NCBI GenBank assembly: GCA_946618395.1 | Contig: CAMOLD010000006.1 | Span: 1-26,511 of the forward strand | Direction: 5' to 3' | Source of the DNA: an uncultured Clostridia bacterium | Lineage (GTDB): Bacteria > Bacillota > Clostridia > Oscillospirales > CAG-272 | Length of the DNA: 26,511 nt | The notes under the pieces: model-generated | Databases searched by the model: none | Seen by the model: the letters and a program-made list of their open reading frames with translations, nothing else | What the model was told of the DNA's origin: nothing | Position numbers and translations under genes: made by a program | Part shown: positions 1 through 8,585 of the stretch, one piece after another | Position numbering within the stretch: position 1 is the stretch's first letter | Layout of the letters: every line of letters starts with the position of its first letter

Positions 1-1023
1 AAAAAGAACCCGTTTGCCTATCCGGGCGGCAAACTCTCCCAGGCAACCGCGCCGGTGGAGGTGGAGCGCCCAGGTTCGCTTTCCCAGCGCCAGCTTTCCT
101 ATGATACGCAAAAGACCATTCAGCATCAGCCCCAGTCGCGCATGACCTCCTCGGAGTATTTGCGCACGGTGGCAGGGGTCAATCCAATGCCGGCAACCAC
201 TACGCCGCCGCAAAAGCCGGAGGCTCCCAAGCCCGAACCCCCGGCGGCAAAAAAAGAAGACCTGCCCGCAGGCGCCGTTCAGGTGCCGCTGCACGTCAAT
301 GTCAAATTTCCGCCCTCGGTCAATCCCAATGCCGAATTCCCGGTGCCCGAAACCAACGGGGCAATGAAGTTGGAATCCATTGGAACGCCGCCGGCAAGAG
401 CCGGGGCGCCCCAAACTGGGGAAGCGCCCGCCGCCCTGCCGCCCTACCGCATTCTGGGCGTTGCTTTCCGGTGTTATGTGTTGGTGGAAACCGGCGAAAA
501 GCTACTGCTCATCGACCAGCACGCCGCCCATGAGCGCATTCTGTTTGAGGAGCTGAAAGCCGGGCTTGCAAGCGTTCCGGTCACCTCGCAAATGCTCATG
601 CTCCCGGTGGAAACCATGCTCACCGCCGCCGAGGTATCAGCGCTGGAAGAGTTTGACGGCGAACTGCAAAAAATCGGTTTCCGCTTGCGCTATGCCAAAA
701 ACACCGTCCTTGCCGATGCCATTCCCCAGGGGGTGGAGCCGGGCGCCGTTGGCGCCATGCTCGGAACAATGGCGGGCAGGCTGATCGACAACACCGGTAG
801 CGTCCGCCTCACGCGCGACATTCTGTTTGAAAAAGCCCTCTACCAGGCGGCTTGCAAAGCGGCAATCAAAGGGGGCAGGGAATATTCGCCCGAGGAGATT
901 GAATGGCTGGTCAAAAAGCTGATGGAACTGCCGGATATTACCTTCTGCCCCCACGGGCGCCCGGTGGCAATGGAGCTGACCAAGCGCGTGCTGGACCGCC
1001 AGTTTGACCGCACCGGCTTTTGA
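1..1023 (+). CDS. mutL: DNA mismatch repair protein MutL, C-terminal part (5' truncated by window)
   Basis: The reading frame is open from base 1, so the N-terminal ATPase domain lies outside the window. What remains is a Pro/Ala-rich linker (roughly the first 140 residues seen) and the C-terminal dimerisation/endonuclease domain. The domain carries the metal-binding endonuclease motif as DQHAAHERILFEE, an ACKAAIKGG block and the late CPHGRP motif, all hallmarks of MutL from species lacking MutH. The protein should therefore nick the daughter strand in methyl-independent mismatch repair, acting with MutS and the sliding clamp. The GTG at 55 is internal and not a start. The stop codon is 23 bases before the tgt start, so the two genes are probably cotranscribed. 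MutS is not in the window. Confidence 0.95.
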   Translation, partial: KKNPFAYPGGKLSQATAPVEVERPGSLSQRQLSYDTQKTIQHQPQSRMTSSEYLRTVAGVNPMPATTTPPQKPEAPKPEPPAAKKEDLPAGAVQVPLHVNVKFPPSVNPNAEFPVPETNGAMKLESIGTPPARAGAPQTGEAPAALPPYRILGVAFRCYVLVETGEKLLLIDQHAAHERILFEELKAGLASVPVTSQMLMLPVETMLTAAEVSALEEFDGELQKIGFRLRYAKNTVLADAIPQGVEPGAVGAMLGTMAGRLIDNTGSVRLTRDILFEKALYQAACKAAIKGGREYSPEEIEWLVKKLMELPDITFCPHGRPVAMELTKRVLDRQFDRTGF

Positions 1024-1046
1024 AAAACGAAAGGAAAAACCTATTT

Positions 1047-2183
1047 ATGTTTGAGTTATTGACCACCGACGGCAGAGCGCGCCGGGGCGTTTTGCATACC
1101 GTTCACGGGGATATTCAAACCCCGGTGTTCATGAACGTGGGCACCTGCGCCGCTATCAAGGGCGGCGTCAACACCATGCTCCTGCGCGAAATCGGCTGTC
1201 AGGTGGAGCTTTCCAACACCTACCATCTCCATATCCGCCCCGGCGACGGGCTGATCCGCGAGATGGGGGGACTGCACAAGTTTATGAACTGGGACCGCCC
1301 CATTCTGACCGATAGCGGCGGCTTTCAGGTCTTCTCGCTGGCAAAACTGCGCCGCATCAAGGAGGAGGGAGTTTATTTTTCCTCCCACGTGGACGGCAAA
1401 AAGATCTTCATGGGGCCCGAGGAGAGCATGCAAATCCAGTCCAACCTCGCCTCCACCATTGCCATGGCGTTTGACGAGTGCGTGGAGAACCCTTCCCCCT
1501 ACCCCTATTGCAAAAAGAGCATGGAGCGCACCTACCGCTGGCTGGTTCGTTGCCGCGCCGAAATGGACCGCCTCAACAGCCTGCCCGATACCATCAACCG
1601 CCACCAAATGCTCTTTGGCATCAACCAGGGCAGCACTTTTGAGGATTTGCGCATTGCCCACATGCAAATGATTGCCCAGGTCCCCTGCGAGGGCTATGCC
1701 ATCGGCGGGCTTGCCGTTGGGGAACCGACCGAGGAAATGTATCGCATCATCGATGCGGTCGAGCCCTATATGCCCAAGGACAAACCGCGCTACCTGATGG
1801 GCGTTGGCACCCCTTGCAACATTTTGGAGGCGGTGCACCTGGGCGTGGACTTTTTCGATTGCGTTATGCCCAGCCGCAACGCGCGCCACGGAAATCTGTT
1901 CACCTGGCATGGCAAAATCAACCTGGGCAACGAGAAATATGCCAAGGACCCCCGCCCGCTGGACGAGACCTGCGGTTGTCCCTGCTGCCGCAACTATTCG
2001 CGCGCCTATTTGCGCCACCTCATCAAAGCCAAGGAGTCGGTGGGAATGTCGCTGTGCGTTACGCACAACCTCTGGTTCTATAACGAACTCACATCCAAAA
2101 TCCGAGAGGCACTCGACGGCGGCTACTTTGAATCTTTCTATCAAAAATACCGCAACATCCTCGGCGAACGGGTGGAGGATTGA
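1047..2183 (+). CDS. tgt: tRNA-guanine transglycosylase
   Basis: Bacterial Tgt (378 aa, usual length) exchanges guanine-34 of GUN-anticodon tRNAs for preQ1 in queuosine synthesis. Visible motifs are TDSGGFQVFSL near residue 90 with the conserved catalytic Asp, GINQGS, YAIGGLAVGE, and FDCVMPSRNARHG, which holds the nucleophilic Asp. The zinc site is C-x-C-x-x-C written as CGCPCC, with a His in the following YLRHLIKAKE block. The frame is open back to a TTG at 1020. I chose the ATG at 1047 because the family starts with an MFxx-type N-terminus directly before the TTDGRARRG block and because GAAAGGA lies upstream. It follows mutL closely and is followed by a strong terminator. No queuosine biosynthesis gene is nearby. 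Confidence 0.96.
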   Translation: MFELLTTDGRARRGVLHTVHGDIQTPVFMNVGTCAAIKGGVNTMLLREIGCQVELSNTYHLHIRPGDGLIREMGGLHKFMNWDRPILTDSGGFQVFSLAKLRRIKEEGVYFSSHVDGKKIFMGPEESMQIQSNLASTIAMAFDECVENPSPYPYCKKSMERTYRWLVRCRAEMDRLNSLPDTINRHQMLFGINQGSTFEDLRIAHMQMIAQVPCEGYAIGGLAVGEPTEEMYRIIDAVEPYMPKDKPRYLMGVGTPCNILEAVHLGVDFFDCVMPSRNARHGNLFTWHGKINLGNEKYAKDPRPLDETCGCPCCRNYSRAYLRHLIKAKESVGMSLCVTHNLWFYNELTSKIREALDGGYFESFYQKYRNILGERVED

Positions 2184-2194
2184 AAAAAAGAAAA

Positions 2195-2222
2195 GAGGAA
2201 GGGATTTTTCAATCCCTTCCTC
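2195..2222. terminator. Bidirectional intrinsic terminator between tgt and glgP
   Basis: An 11-bp perfect stem (GAGGAAGGGAT with ATCCCTTCCTC) has a 6-base loop. An A-run lies on its left and a T-run on its right, so it works as a rho-independent terminator for the converging tgt (plus) and glgP (minus) transcripts. Confidence 0.92.
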
Positions 2223-2237
2223 ATTTTTGAATGCTTT

Positions 2238-4664
2238 TTATTTAATCTTCTTCAAATTCCAAATTCTCGTTGCGTATTCCTCAATCGAGCGGTCGGCGGC
2301 AAAATAGCCGGAGGCGGCAATGTTGAAGAGCGACATCTTGTTCCAGCGGGGCTTATCGCGGTAAGCCTGCATCATCTTTTCGTGCGTGGTGCGGTAGGAT
2401 TCAAAGTCCGCCAGGCACATATAGGGGTCGGCAATGCCGTGGCCGCTGAGCAGGTAGGAGGCAATATCCGAGAAGGATTCGCCCGCAAAACCGTAAACCA
2501 AACGGTCCACAATGCGTTTCAGGCGCTCGTTGGTGTTGTAGTAATAGGGTGCTTGATAGCCCGAAAGCCAGAGCTGTTCCACCTCATCGGCGGTCAGGCC
2601 GAAGATGAACATATTGTCCTTGCCGGCGGCTGCCTGCATTTCCACGTTGGCGCCGTCCAGCGTGCCAATGGTCATGGCACCGTTCATCATCAGCTTCATG
2701 CAGCCGGTTCCGCTGGCTTCCTTGCCGGCAAGGCTGATCTGCTCGCTGATCTCCGCCGAGGGGATGAGTGCTTCGGCAAGGCTGACGTTGTAATCTTCCA
2801 GGAAGACGACCGAAAGCTTTTCGTGAATGGCGGGGTGCGCCTCAATATCCTTGCTCAACATGCAAAGCAGTTTGATAATGCGCTTTGCCATGGCGTAGCC
2901 GGGGGCGGCTTTTGCGCCGAAGAGGAAGGTTTGCGGTTGCATATCCAGGTTGGGGTTGTCGTGCAGGTCAAGATACAGCCCAATGATATTCAAGGCGTTC
3001 AGCAGCTGCCGCTTGTATTCGTGCAGGCGCTTGATTTGAACGTCGAATACCGAGTGGGTGTCCAACAGCCGCCCGGTCTTCTCGTGAATCATGTTGGAGA
3101 AGGCGACCTTGTTTTGGTGCTTGATGGCGCGCAGACGGTTGAGAACCTCCTGGTTGTCGGCAAATTTTGCAAACTCGGCAAGCTCTTCGGGGTTGTGGCG
3201 GTAGCCGTCGCCAATGCACTCGGAAAGAAGCGCGGCGAGCTTGGGGTTGGAATAGCAAAGCCAGCGGCGGTGGGCAATGCCGTTGGTCACGTTGTCAAAC
3301 CGCTCGGGATACATTTTGTAAAAATCCTTAAAGGTGGATTTGCGCAAAATGGTGGAATGCAGTTTGGAAACACCGTTGACCGAATGCGAACCGATGACCG
3401 AAAGATTTGCCATGCGCACTTGTCCGTAGCCGATGACCGAAAGACGGGAGATGGTGTTCCAGTTGCCGGGGAAATGCTCCCATGCCTCGCGGCAGAAGCG
3501 CTCGTTAATCTCTTTGACAATGGTGTAAATACGCGGCAGACGGAGCTTGAACAAATCCTCGTCCCAGGTTTCCAGCGCCTCGGGCATAACGGTATGGTTG
3601 GTGTAGGAAACCACCTTTGTTACCATATCCCAGGCTTTCTCCCAGGAGAAGAAGTAGTCGTCAATCAGAATGCGCATCAGTTCCGGAATGCAGAGCGCCG
3701 GGTGGGTATCGTTAATGTGAATGGCAACCTTTTCGGGCAGATTGTCCATGGTTCCGTAAACCGCCATATGGTCGCGCAGAATGCTTTGCACCGAGGCGGA
3801 CACCAGGAAATACTGTTGCGTCAGGCGCAACAGTTTTCCTTCGGCGTGGTTATCCGAGGGGTAAAGGACCTTGGTAATAATCTCGGCGCTGTTGCTGTCT
3901 TCCAAAGCTTTGGTGTATTGCCCCTGTGTGAAAAGCCCCATGTTGAAGTTTTGAATGTTGCGGGCGCGCCAAAGCCGGAGCTGGCTGACGGCGGAGCTGT
4001 CCGCACCGGAAATCATCATGTCATAGGGGACCGCCTCGTATGTTTCGCCGCCCTCGTAGGTAATTTCGCAATGCCCGTCCTCGTTCCATTTTTCCTGGAC
4101 GTGGCCGCCGAAATGCACCTTGTAGATGCGGTCGGTGCGCGGGACAAGCCAAACCTCGCCGCCGGGGAGCCATACGTCTGGCAACTCCACCTGCATTCCG
4201 TTGACGATCATTTGTTTGAACAGCCCGTATTCATAGCAAAGCGAAAAGCCGGTTGCCGGATAGTCCAAAGAGGAAAGCGAATCCATAAAGCAGGCGGCAA
4301 GGCGGCCAAGTCCACCGTTGCCAAGCCCCGCGTCGGGCTCGCAGTCGTAGAGCTTTTCCAGGGAAAATCCCAGCGATTTGAGCGCTTTTTCGTAGGCGCC
4401 GGCAAGCCCGAGGTTGCAAAGGTTGTTTTTGAGGGAACGCCCCAAAAGGAACTCCATGCACATATAGTAAACGCGCTTTGCACCGGCGGCATTCACCTTT
4501 TTTCTGTAAGCGGAGCGCTTTTCCGAAAGAATCGTCTTTACCGAAATGGCGGTCGCCTTATACATTTGCTCCTGCGAGGCTTCCGCCGCCGAGCAACCGA
4601 ACTGGCGTTGCAAAACGCCTTCCAAAATTTCTTTTACTTCTGCGCTGTTTGGTAAATCACTCAT
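2238..4664 (-). CDS. glgP: Glycogen/maltodextrin phosphorylase
   Basis: GT35 phosphorylase (808 aa, normal length) releases glucose-1-phosphate from alpha-1,4-glucan ends using pyridoxal phosphate. The PLP block EASGTGCMKLMMNGA is present with the Schiff-base lysine at about residue 657, followed by TIGTLDGANVEM. The N-terminal half has GNGGLGRLAACFMDSL and the middle has RIHxHEYKRQ-like IKRLHEYKRQLLN. The ATG at 4664 has GAAAGG upstream. It is the last gene of the glg operon, 56 bases behind glgA, and ends at the bidirectional terminator. Glycogen versus maltodextrin preference cannot be read from sequence, but the operon points to glycogen turnover in the cytoplasm. Confidence 0.97.
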   Translation of the reverse strand: MSDLPNSAEVKEILEGVLQRQFGCSAAEASQEQMYKATAISVKTILSEKRSAYRKKVNAAGAKRVYYMCMEFLLGRSLKNNLCNLGLAGAYEKALKSLGFSLEKLYDCEPDAGLGNGGLGRLAACFMDSLSSLDYPATGFSLCYEYGLFKQMIVNGMQVELPDVWLPGGEVWLVPRTDRIYKVHFGGHVQEKWNEDGHCEITYEGGETYEAVPYDMMISGADSSAVSQLRLWRARNIQNFNMGLFTQGQYTKALEDSNSAEIITKVLYPSDNHAEGKLLRLTQQYFLVSASVQSILRDHMAVYGTMDNLPEKVAIHINDTHPALCIPELMRILIDDYFFSWEKAWDMVTKVVSYTNHTVMPEALETWDEDLFKLRLPRIYTIVKEINERFCREAWEHFPGNWNTISRLSVIGYGQVRMANLSVIGSHSVNGVSKLHSTILRKSTFKDFYKMYPERFDNVTNGIAHRRWLCYSNPKLAALLSECIGDGYRHNPEELAEFAKFADNQEVLNRLRAIKHQNKVAFSNMIHEKTGRLLDTHSVFDVQIKRLHEYKRQLLNALNIIGLYLDLHDNPNLDMQPQTFLFGAKAAPGYAMAKRIIKLLCMLSKDIEAHPAIHEKLSVVFLEDYNVSLAEALIPSAEISEQISLAGKEASGTGCMKLMMNGAMTIGTLDGANVEMQAAAGKDNMFIFGLTADEVEQLWLSGYQAPYYYNTNERLKRIVDRLVYGFAGESFSDIASYLLSGHGIADPYMCLADFESYRTTHEKMMQAYRDKPRWNKMSLFNIAASGYFAADRSIEEYATRIWNLKKIK

Positions 4665-4720
4665 GGTTATGAAAATGCCTTTCTGTGGATCAACACGAAA
4701 AAATTATCTAAAAATTCGGG

Positions 4721-6157
4721 TCAAAGACCGCGGTAGAGCTCCAAATATTTGGCGGCCGATTTTCCCCAGGAAAAATCGGTTTGCATAATGCGGGAAAGAA
4801 GGCGCCGGCGCGCGGGGGCGTCGCGCCAGAGGTCGATTGCCGCCTGTGTGCGCTCACAAAGTTCCTCGGCGGTGTAGCCGGCAAAGGTAAAGCCGTTGCC
4901 GTGCAGAATGTTCTTTTCATCCACCCAGTAGGGCTTGATGGAATCGTAAAGCCCGCCCGTTTCGCGCACCACCGGAATGGCGCCGTAACGCGAGGCAATC
5001 ATCTGCGAAAGGCCGCAGGGCTCGGTTTTGGAGGGCATCAAAAAGATGTCGGTCGCGGCATAAACGCGCTTGGAAAGGTCGCGGTCATAGCAAATGCGCG
5101 CGCGCACGCGGTCAGGATGGCGGTTTTGCAGGTCGATAAAGAACTTTTCGTAGCGTTCTTCTCCGCGCCCGAGAACCAAAAACTGCACATCGTTTTGCGC
5201 AACGATCCGTTCAATGCAAGCAACAATCAGGTCAAGCCCCTTGTGCGCGGCCAAACGGGAAACGACCGACAGCATGGGAATCTCCCGGCGCACGGGAAGC
5301 CCGCATTCCTTTTGCATTGCCATTTTGTCCTTGCCCTTTCCGGTCAGGGCGCGGCGGGTAAACGCCGCGGCAATCGCCGGATCGTTTTCGGGGTTGTAGT
5401 AATCGTAGTCAATGCCGTTCAGAATGCCGCAAAGCTTTCCGGAGGCGCGGTTGAGCGCGGCTTCCAGCCCGTGGGCATATTCGGCGGTTTTAATTTCCTC
5501 GGCGTAGCGGGGGCTGACGGTGGTCACGCGGTCGGCGCATTCAATGGCGGCTTTCATCAGGTTGATGCAGCCGTCGTTCTCCATCAGGGTATGCTGATCG
5601 TTCCCGAGTGCGAACACGTCGCCAAGAATGGCAAAATCGTATTGTCCCTGGTATTCAATGTTGTGAATGGTGAATGCCGTGCGAATGTTCTCATATCCCG
5701 GCACCCGGCGGTAAAGGCAGTTGAGGTAAACCACCGAGAGCGCCGCCTGCCAGTCATGGGCATGGAGAATATCGGGAAAGTAGCCAATCTGCCGCATCAT
5801 TTCCAGCGCCGCCATGCAGAAAAACGCATAGCGCTCGCCGTCGTCATAATGCCCGTAAAGAGCGGGGCGGCGGAAATAGTATTCGTTATCGATGAAATAA
5901 TAGGTCACGCCGTTTTGTTCCAGCGCCCAAACGCCGCAGTAAAGGCTGCGCCAGGAGAGCTGAACCTGGAATTCGGCAAGGCGTTTCATCTTGCTTTTCC
6001 AGTTTTTTGCCGCCGTTTCATAAAGCGGGATCACCACGCGAACGTCGCAGTCGCCGGTCGCGGCAAGCGCGGCGGGCAGGGAGCCAAGAACATCCCCTAA
6101 GCCTCCGGTTGCCGCAAATGGCATGGCTTCGGCGCCAACGTATAAAATCTTTTTCAT
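4721..6157 (-). CDS. glgA: Glycogen synthase (ADP-glucose type, GT5)
   Basis: GT5 glycogen synthase (478 aa, normal length) transfers glucose from ADP-glucose to the growing glucan. The N-terminal sugar-nucleotide loop reads PFAATGGLGDVLGSLP. The C-terminal catalytic block is PSKTEPCGLSQ with the conserved Glu at residue 379. The Lys of the textbook K-T-G-G-L motif is Ala here (residue 16). From memory, Ala or Ser at this site also occurs in other clostridial GlgA, so I do not call it inactive. Start ATG at 6157 follows GGAAAGGA at good distance. It sits between glgD (61-base gap) and glgP. Confidence 0.96.
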   Translation of the reverse strand: MKKILYVGAEAMPFAATGGLGDVLGSLPAALAATGDCDVRVVIPLYETAAKNWKSKMKRLAEFQVQLSWRSLYCGVWALEQNGVTYYFIDNEYYFRRPALYGHYDDGERYAFFCMAALEMMRQIGYFPDILHAHDWQAALSVVYLNCLYRRVPGYENIRTAFTIHNIEYQGQYDFAILGDVFALGNDQHTLMENDGCINLMKAAIECADRVTTVSPRYAEEIKTAEYAHGLEAALNRASGKLCGILNGIDYDYYNPENDPAIAAAFTRRALTGKGKDKMAMQKECGLPVRREIPMLSVVSRLAAHKGLDLIVACIERIVAQNDVQFLVLGRGEERYEKFFIDLQNRHPDRVRARICYDRDLSKRVYAATDIFLMPSKTEPCGLSQMIASRYGAIPVVRETGGLYDSIKPYWVDEKNILHGNGFTFAGYTAEELCERTQAAIDLWRDAPARRRLLSRIMQTDFSWGKSAAKYLELYRGL

Positions 6158-6218
6158 GGTTTGTGTTTCCTTTCCGGTTTTTGCCTTGCGGGGCAGGATG
6201 TATTGTTTCCGGCAGGGA

Positions 6219-7352
6219 TCAAACGGTCATTCCTTTTCCAATAAAGAAGGGCATGGTTTCGTGTCCCGAAAGCACGCGGTCATCGCGAACCGAGGCGTTC
6301 TTATCGGTAATCACGCAGTTCAGGCTGACGTTTGCGCCCACATAGGTATCCTGCAAAAGGATGGAGTTGCGCACCACTGTGCCGCGGCTGATGTGAACGC
6401 CGCGGAAAAGAATGGAGTTTTCCACCGTTCCTTCAATCACGCAGCCGTCGGCAATCAGTGAATTGGAAACCGAGGCGCCCGCTTCATATTTGGTGGGCGC
6501 ACTGTTGCGGATTTTGGTGTAAACTTCGCGCTCCGGGTTGCCCAAAAGACAATGGCGGACATCCGGGTTGAGGAGCTGCATGGAGGCCGAAAAATACTTT
6601 TCCAAAGAGTCAATTTGCGAATACCAGCCGTCATAGCGGTAGGCATGGAAGAACTTTTTGGAAAGGTTTTTGCCGATGATATCCAAATGGAAACTGGTAT
6701 ACCCGCGCGCAAGCGCCTCGTTCAGCGCGTTTTGCAAATCGCTCCGGCGCAGGACCATAATGTTGGTGCTGATGTCCAGCTCCCCGGTTTTGGGAATATA
6801 GCGGTCAATTTCAGTAATACGACCATCGTTATCCACAACGGCAATGTCCCGCTCGTGGGAGAATTGCAATTTGGAAACGTCCATCCGCTTTGTCACTAGC
6901 GTCAAAAACGCGCCGGAGCGGATGTGGTCTTCCATCACGTCGTTCAAATCAATGTTCAAAACCGCGTCGCAATCCGAAAGAATGATATAATCGGCACCGC
7001 AGCGGTTGATAAAGTTCTGTGCGCCGAGCAATGCTTCCAGCCGGCTGGTGTAAAGCTTTGCGGCAACGGCGTTTTCGTAGGCGGTAATATAGGGGGGCAG
7101 GATTTTAATGCCTCCGGAGCGGCGCGCAAGATCCCAGTCCTTTCCGCCGCCGATGTGATCCATCAGCGATTGGTAGTTGTAGTGGGTAATCACGCCGATG
7201 TTGGTGATTTCGGAGTTGACAAGGTTGGAAAGCGCAAAGTCGATCAAGCGGTAGCGGCAACCAAATGGGATACTTGCCATGGTGCGCATCCGGGTCATTT
7301 CGGGAATGGTGCGGTCATGAATGTTTGAAAAAACCAATCCTGCAATTTTCAT
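6219..7352 (-). CDS. glgD: Glucose-1-phosphate adenylyltransferase regulatory subunit GlgD
   Basis: 377 aa, nucleotidyltransferase fold followed by a left-handed beta-helix of hexapeptide repeats (about residues 280-377). It aligns with GlgC through the RYRLIDFALSN region and GGIKILPPY. The N-terminal nucleotide loop, AGGQGSRL in GlgC, is replaced by FSNIHDRTIPEM, which lacks the glycine-rich loop. This is typical of GlgD, the non-catalytic partner that modulates GlgC in Firmicutes. Start ATG at 7352 has GGAGAAAG upstream. Only 14 bases separate it from the glgC stop, which fits equimolar subunit synthesis. Confidence 0.95.
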   Translation of the reverse strand: MKIAGLVFSNIHDRTIPEMTRMRTMASIPFGCRYRLIDFALSNLVNSEITNIGVITHYNYQSLMDHIGGGKDWDLARRSGGIKILPPYITAYENAVAAKLYTSRLEALLGAQNFINRCGADYIILSDCDAVLNIDLNDVMEDHIRSGAFLTLVTKRMDVSKLQFSHERDIAVVDNDGRITEIDRYIPKTGELDISTNIMVLRRSDLQNALNEALARGYTSFHLDIIGKNLSKKFFHAYRYDGWYSQIDSLEKYFSASMQLLNPDVRHCLLGNPEREVYTKIRNSAPTKYEAGASVSNSLIADGCVIEGTVENSILFRGVHISRGTVVRNSILLQDTYVGANVSLNCVITDKNASVRDDRVLSGHETMPFFIGKGMTV

Positions 7353-7366
7353 GTTGCTTTCTCCTT

Positions 7367-8560
7367 TCAGTCGTTCTTTGCGTCTTCCAGCATGGCTCCC
7401 GGAGGAACAATGCCGCCGTCGGGAATTTTGCAGTCGGCGCCAATCACGGTAATTTCGTCGGTCTTCGAGCGGTCTTCGCCAACGCGCGCGTTCTTGCCGA
7501 CCGAAACGCGGTCGTCAAGAATGGAGAAGCGAACGGTGGTCCCTTCGCCAATGGTAACGCCGTCCATCAAAACGCTGTCTTCCACAACGGCGCCTTTGCC
7601 AACCACAACGCCGGTTCCCAGAATGCTGTTGCGAACGGTGCCCTCAATTTCGCAACCGGCGGTTACCGAGGCGTTTTGAACGATGGCGCCGCTTCCCACA
7701 TATTGGGGAGGAGCGGCCTCGTGGCGGCTGTAAATGCGCCAGCTTTCATCCAAAAGGGAAAGCGCGGGGTGCTCGCCCAAAAGGTCCATGTTGGCTTCCC
7801 AAAGCGAGCGGATGGTTCCAACGTCCTTCCAGTAGCCGACAAAGGGGTATGCCATCAGCTTTTCGCCGGCGGCAAGCATTGCCGGAATGATGTTTTTGCC
7901 AAAATCGTTTGCGGATTTCGGGTCTGCGGCGTCGGCGCGCAGGTAGTGTTCCAGCTTTTCGCGGGTGAAGATATAAATACCCATCGAGGCTTTGGTGCTG
8001 TCCGGGTTCTTCGGCTTTTCCGAAAATTTGAAAATGCTTCCGTCCTCGCGCGTGCTCATAATGCCAAAGCGGCTCGCCTCTTCCAGTGGGACGTCAATCA
8101 CGGCAATGGTGCAGTCGGCGCCGCTCTTTTTGTGGGCGGCAAGCATTTTGGAGTAGTTCATTTTGTAGATATGGTCGCCCGAAAGAATCAGGACGTAATC
8201 GGCGCGGTAACGGTTGATAAACTCCATGTTCTGCCAAATGGCGTTTGCCGTTCCCTTATACCAGTCGCCGCCCTTTTGCCCCTGGTAGGGGGGCAGAATT
8301 TTGACACCGCCAAAGGTGCGGTCCAAATCCCAGGGCAGACCGTTGCCGATGTATTCGTTGAGCTGGAGCGGCTGATACTGGGTCAGAACACCTACGGTAT
8401 CCAGCCCGGAGTTGATGCAGTTGGAAAGGGGAAAATCGATAATACGGTATTTACCGCCGAAGGAAACGGCGGGTTTAGCGGTTTTTTTGGTCAGCGCGTA
8501 AAGTCTGCTGCCTTGACCGCCGGCAAGCAACATGGCAACGCACTCTTTCTTTTTGAACAT
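7367..8560 (-). CDS. glgC: Glucose-1-phosphate adenylyltransferase, catalytic subunit
   Basis: ADP-glucose pyrophosphorylase (397 aa) makes ADP-glucose and PPi from ATP and glucose-1-phosphate, the committed step of glycogen synthesis. Visible motifs are LLAGGQGSRL at residues 11-20, KPAVSFGGKYRIIDFPLSN, DRTFGGVKILPPYQ, LSGDHIYKMNY, and VGYWKDVGT, then a C-terminal hexapeptide beta-helix. All expected catalytic blocks are intact, so this is the active partner of the neighbouring GlgD. The ATG at 8560 follows a strong GAGGAGG ribosome binding site. It lies 25 bases behind glgB. Confidence 0.97.
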   Translation of the reverse strand: MFKKKECVAMLLAGGQGSRLYALTKKTAKPAVSFGGKYRIIDFPLSNCINSGLDTVGVLTQYQPLQLNEYIGNGLPWDLDRTFGGVKILPPYQGQKGGDWYKGTANAIWQNMEFINRYRADYVLILSGDHIYKMNYSKMLAAHKKSGADCTIAVIDVPLEEASRFGIMSTREDGSIFKFSEKPKNPDSTKASMGIYIFTREKLEHYLRADAADPKSANDFGKNIIPAMLAAGEKLMAYPFVGYWKDVGTIRSLWEANMDLLGEHPALSLLDESWRIYSRHEAAPPQYVGSGAIVQNASVTAGCEIEGTVRNSILGTGVVVGKGAVVEDSVLMDGVTIGEGTTVRFSILDDRVSVGKNARVGEDRSKTDEITVIGADCKIPDGGIVPPGAMLEDAKND

Positions 8561-8585
8561 GGAAAGGATACCTCCTCTGCAAAAA

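Noticed and set aside
1020..1046. tgt start at TTG overlapping the mutL stop
   Set aside because: Family N-termini start at the downstream ATG, which has the better ribosome binding site.
2382..4655. 757-codon open frame antisense to glgP
   Set aside because: It is the exact shadow of a textbook phosphorylase, with low-complexity Val/Gly/His-rich sequence and no family motif. GC-rich codon use keeps stops rare on the opposite strand. Similar long antisense frames over tgt, glgA, glgC, pnp and the topoisomerase were rejected for the same reason.
6829..6837. TTATCCACA, a perfect DnaA box
   Set aside because: It is single and encodes part of Val-Asp-Asn in glgD on the minus strand. No second box or AT-rich melting region is nearby, so it is not evidence of an origin.
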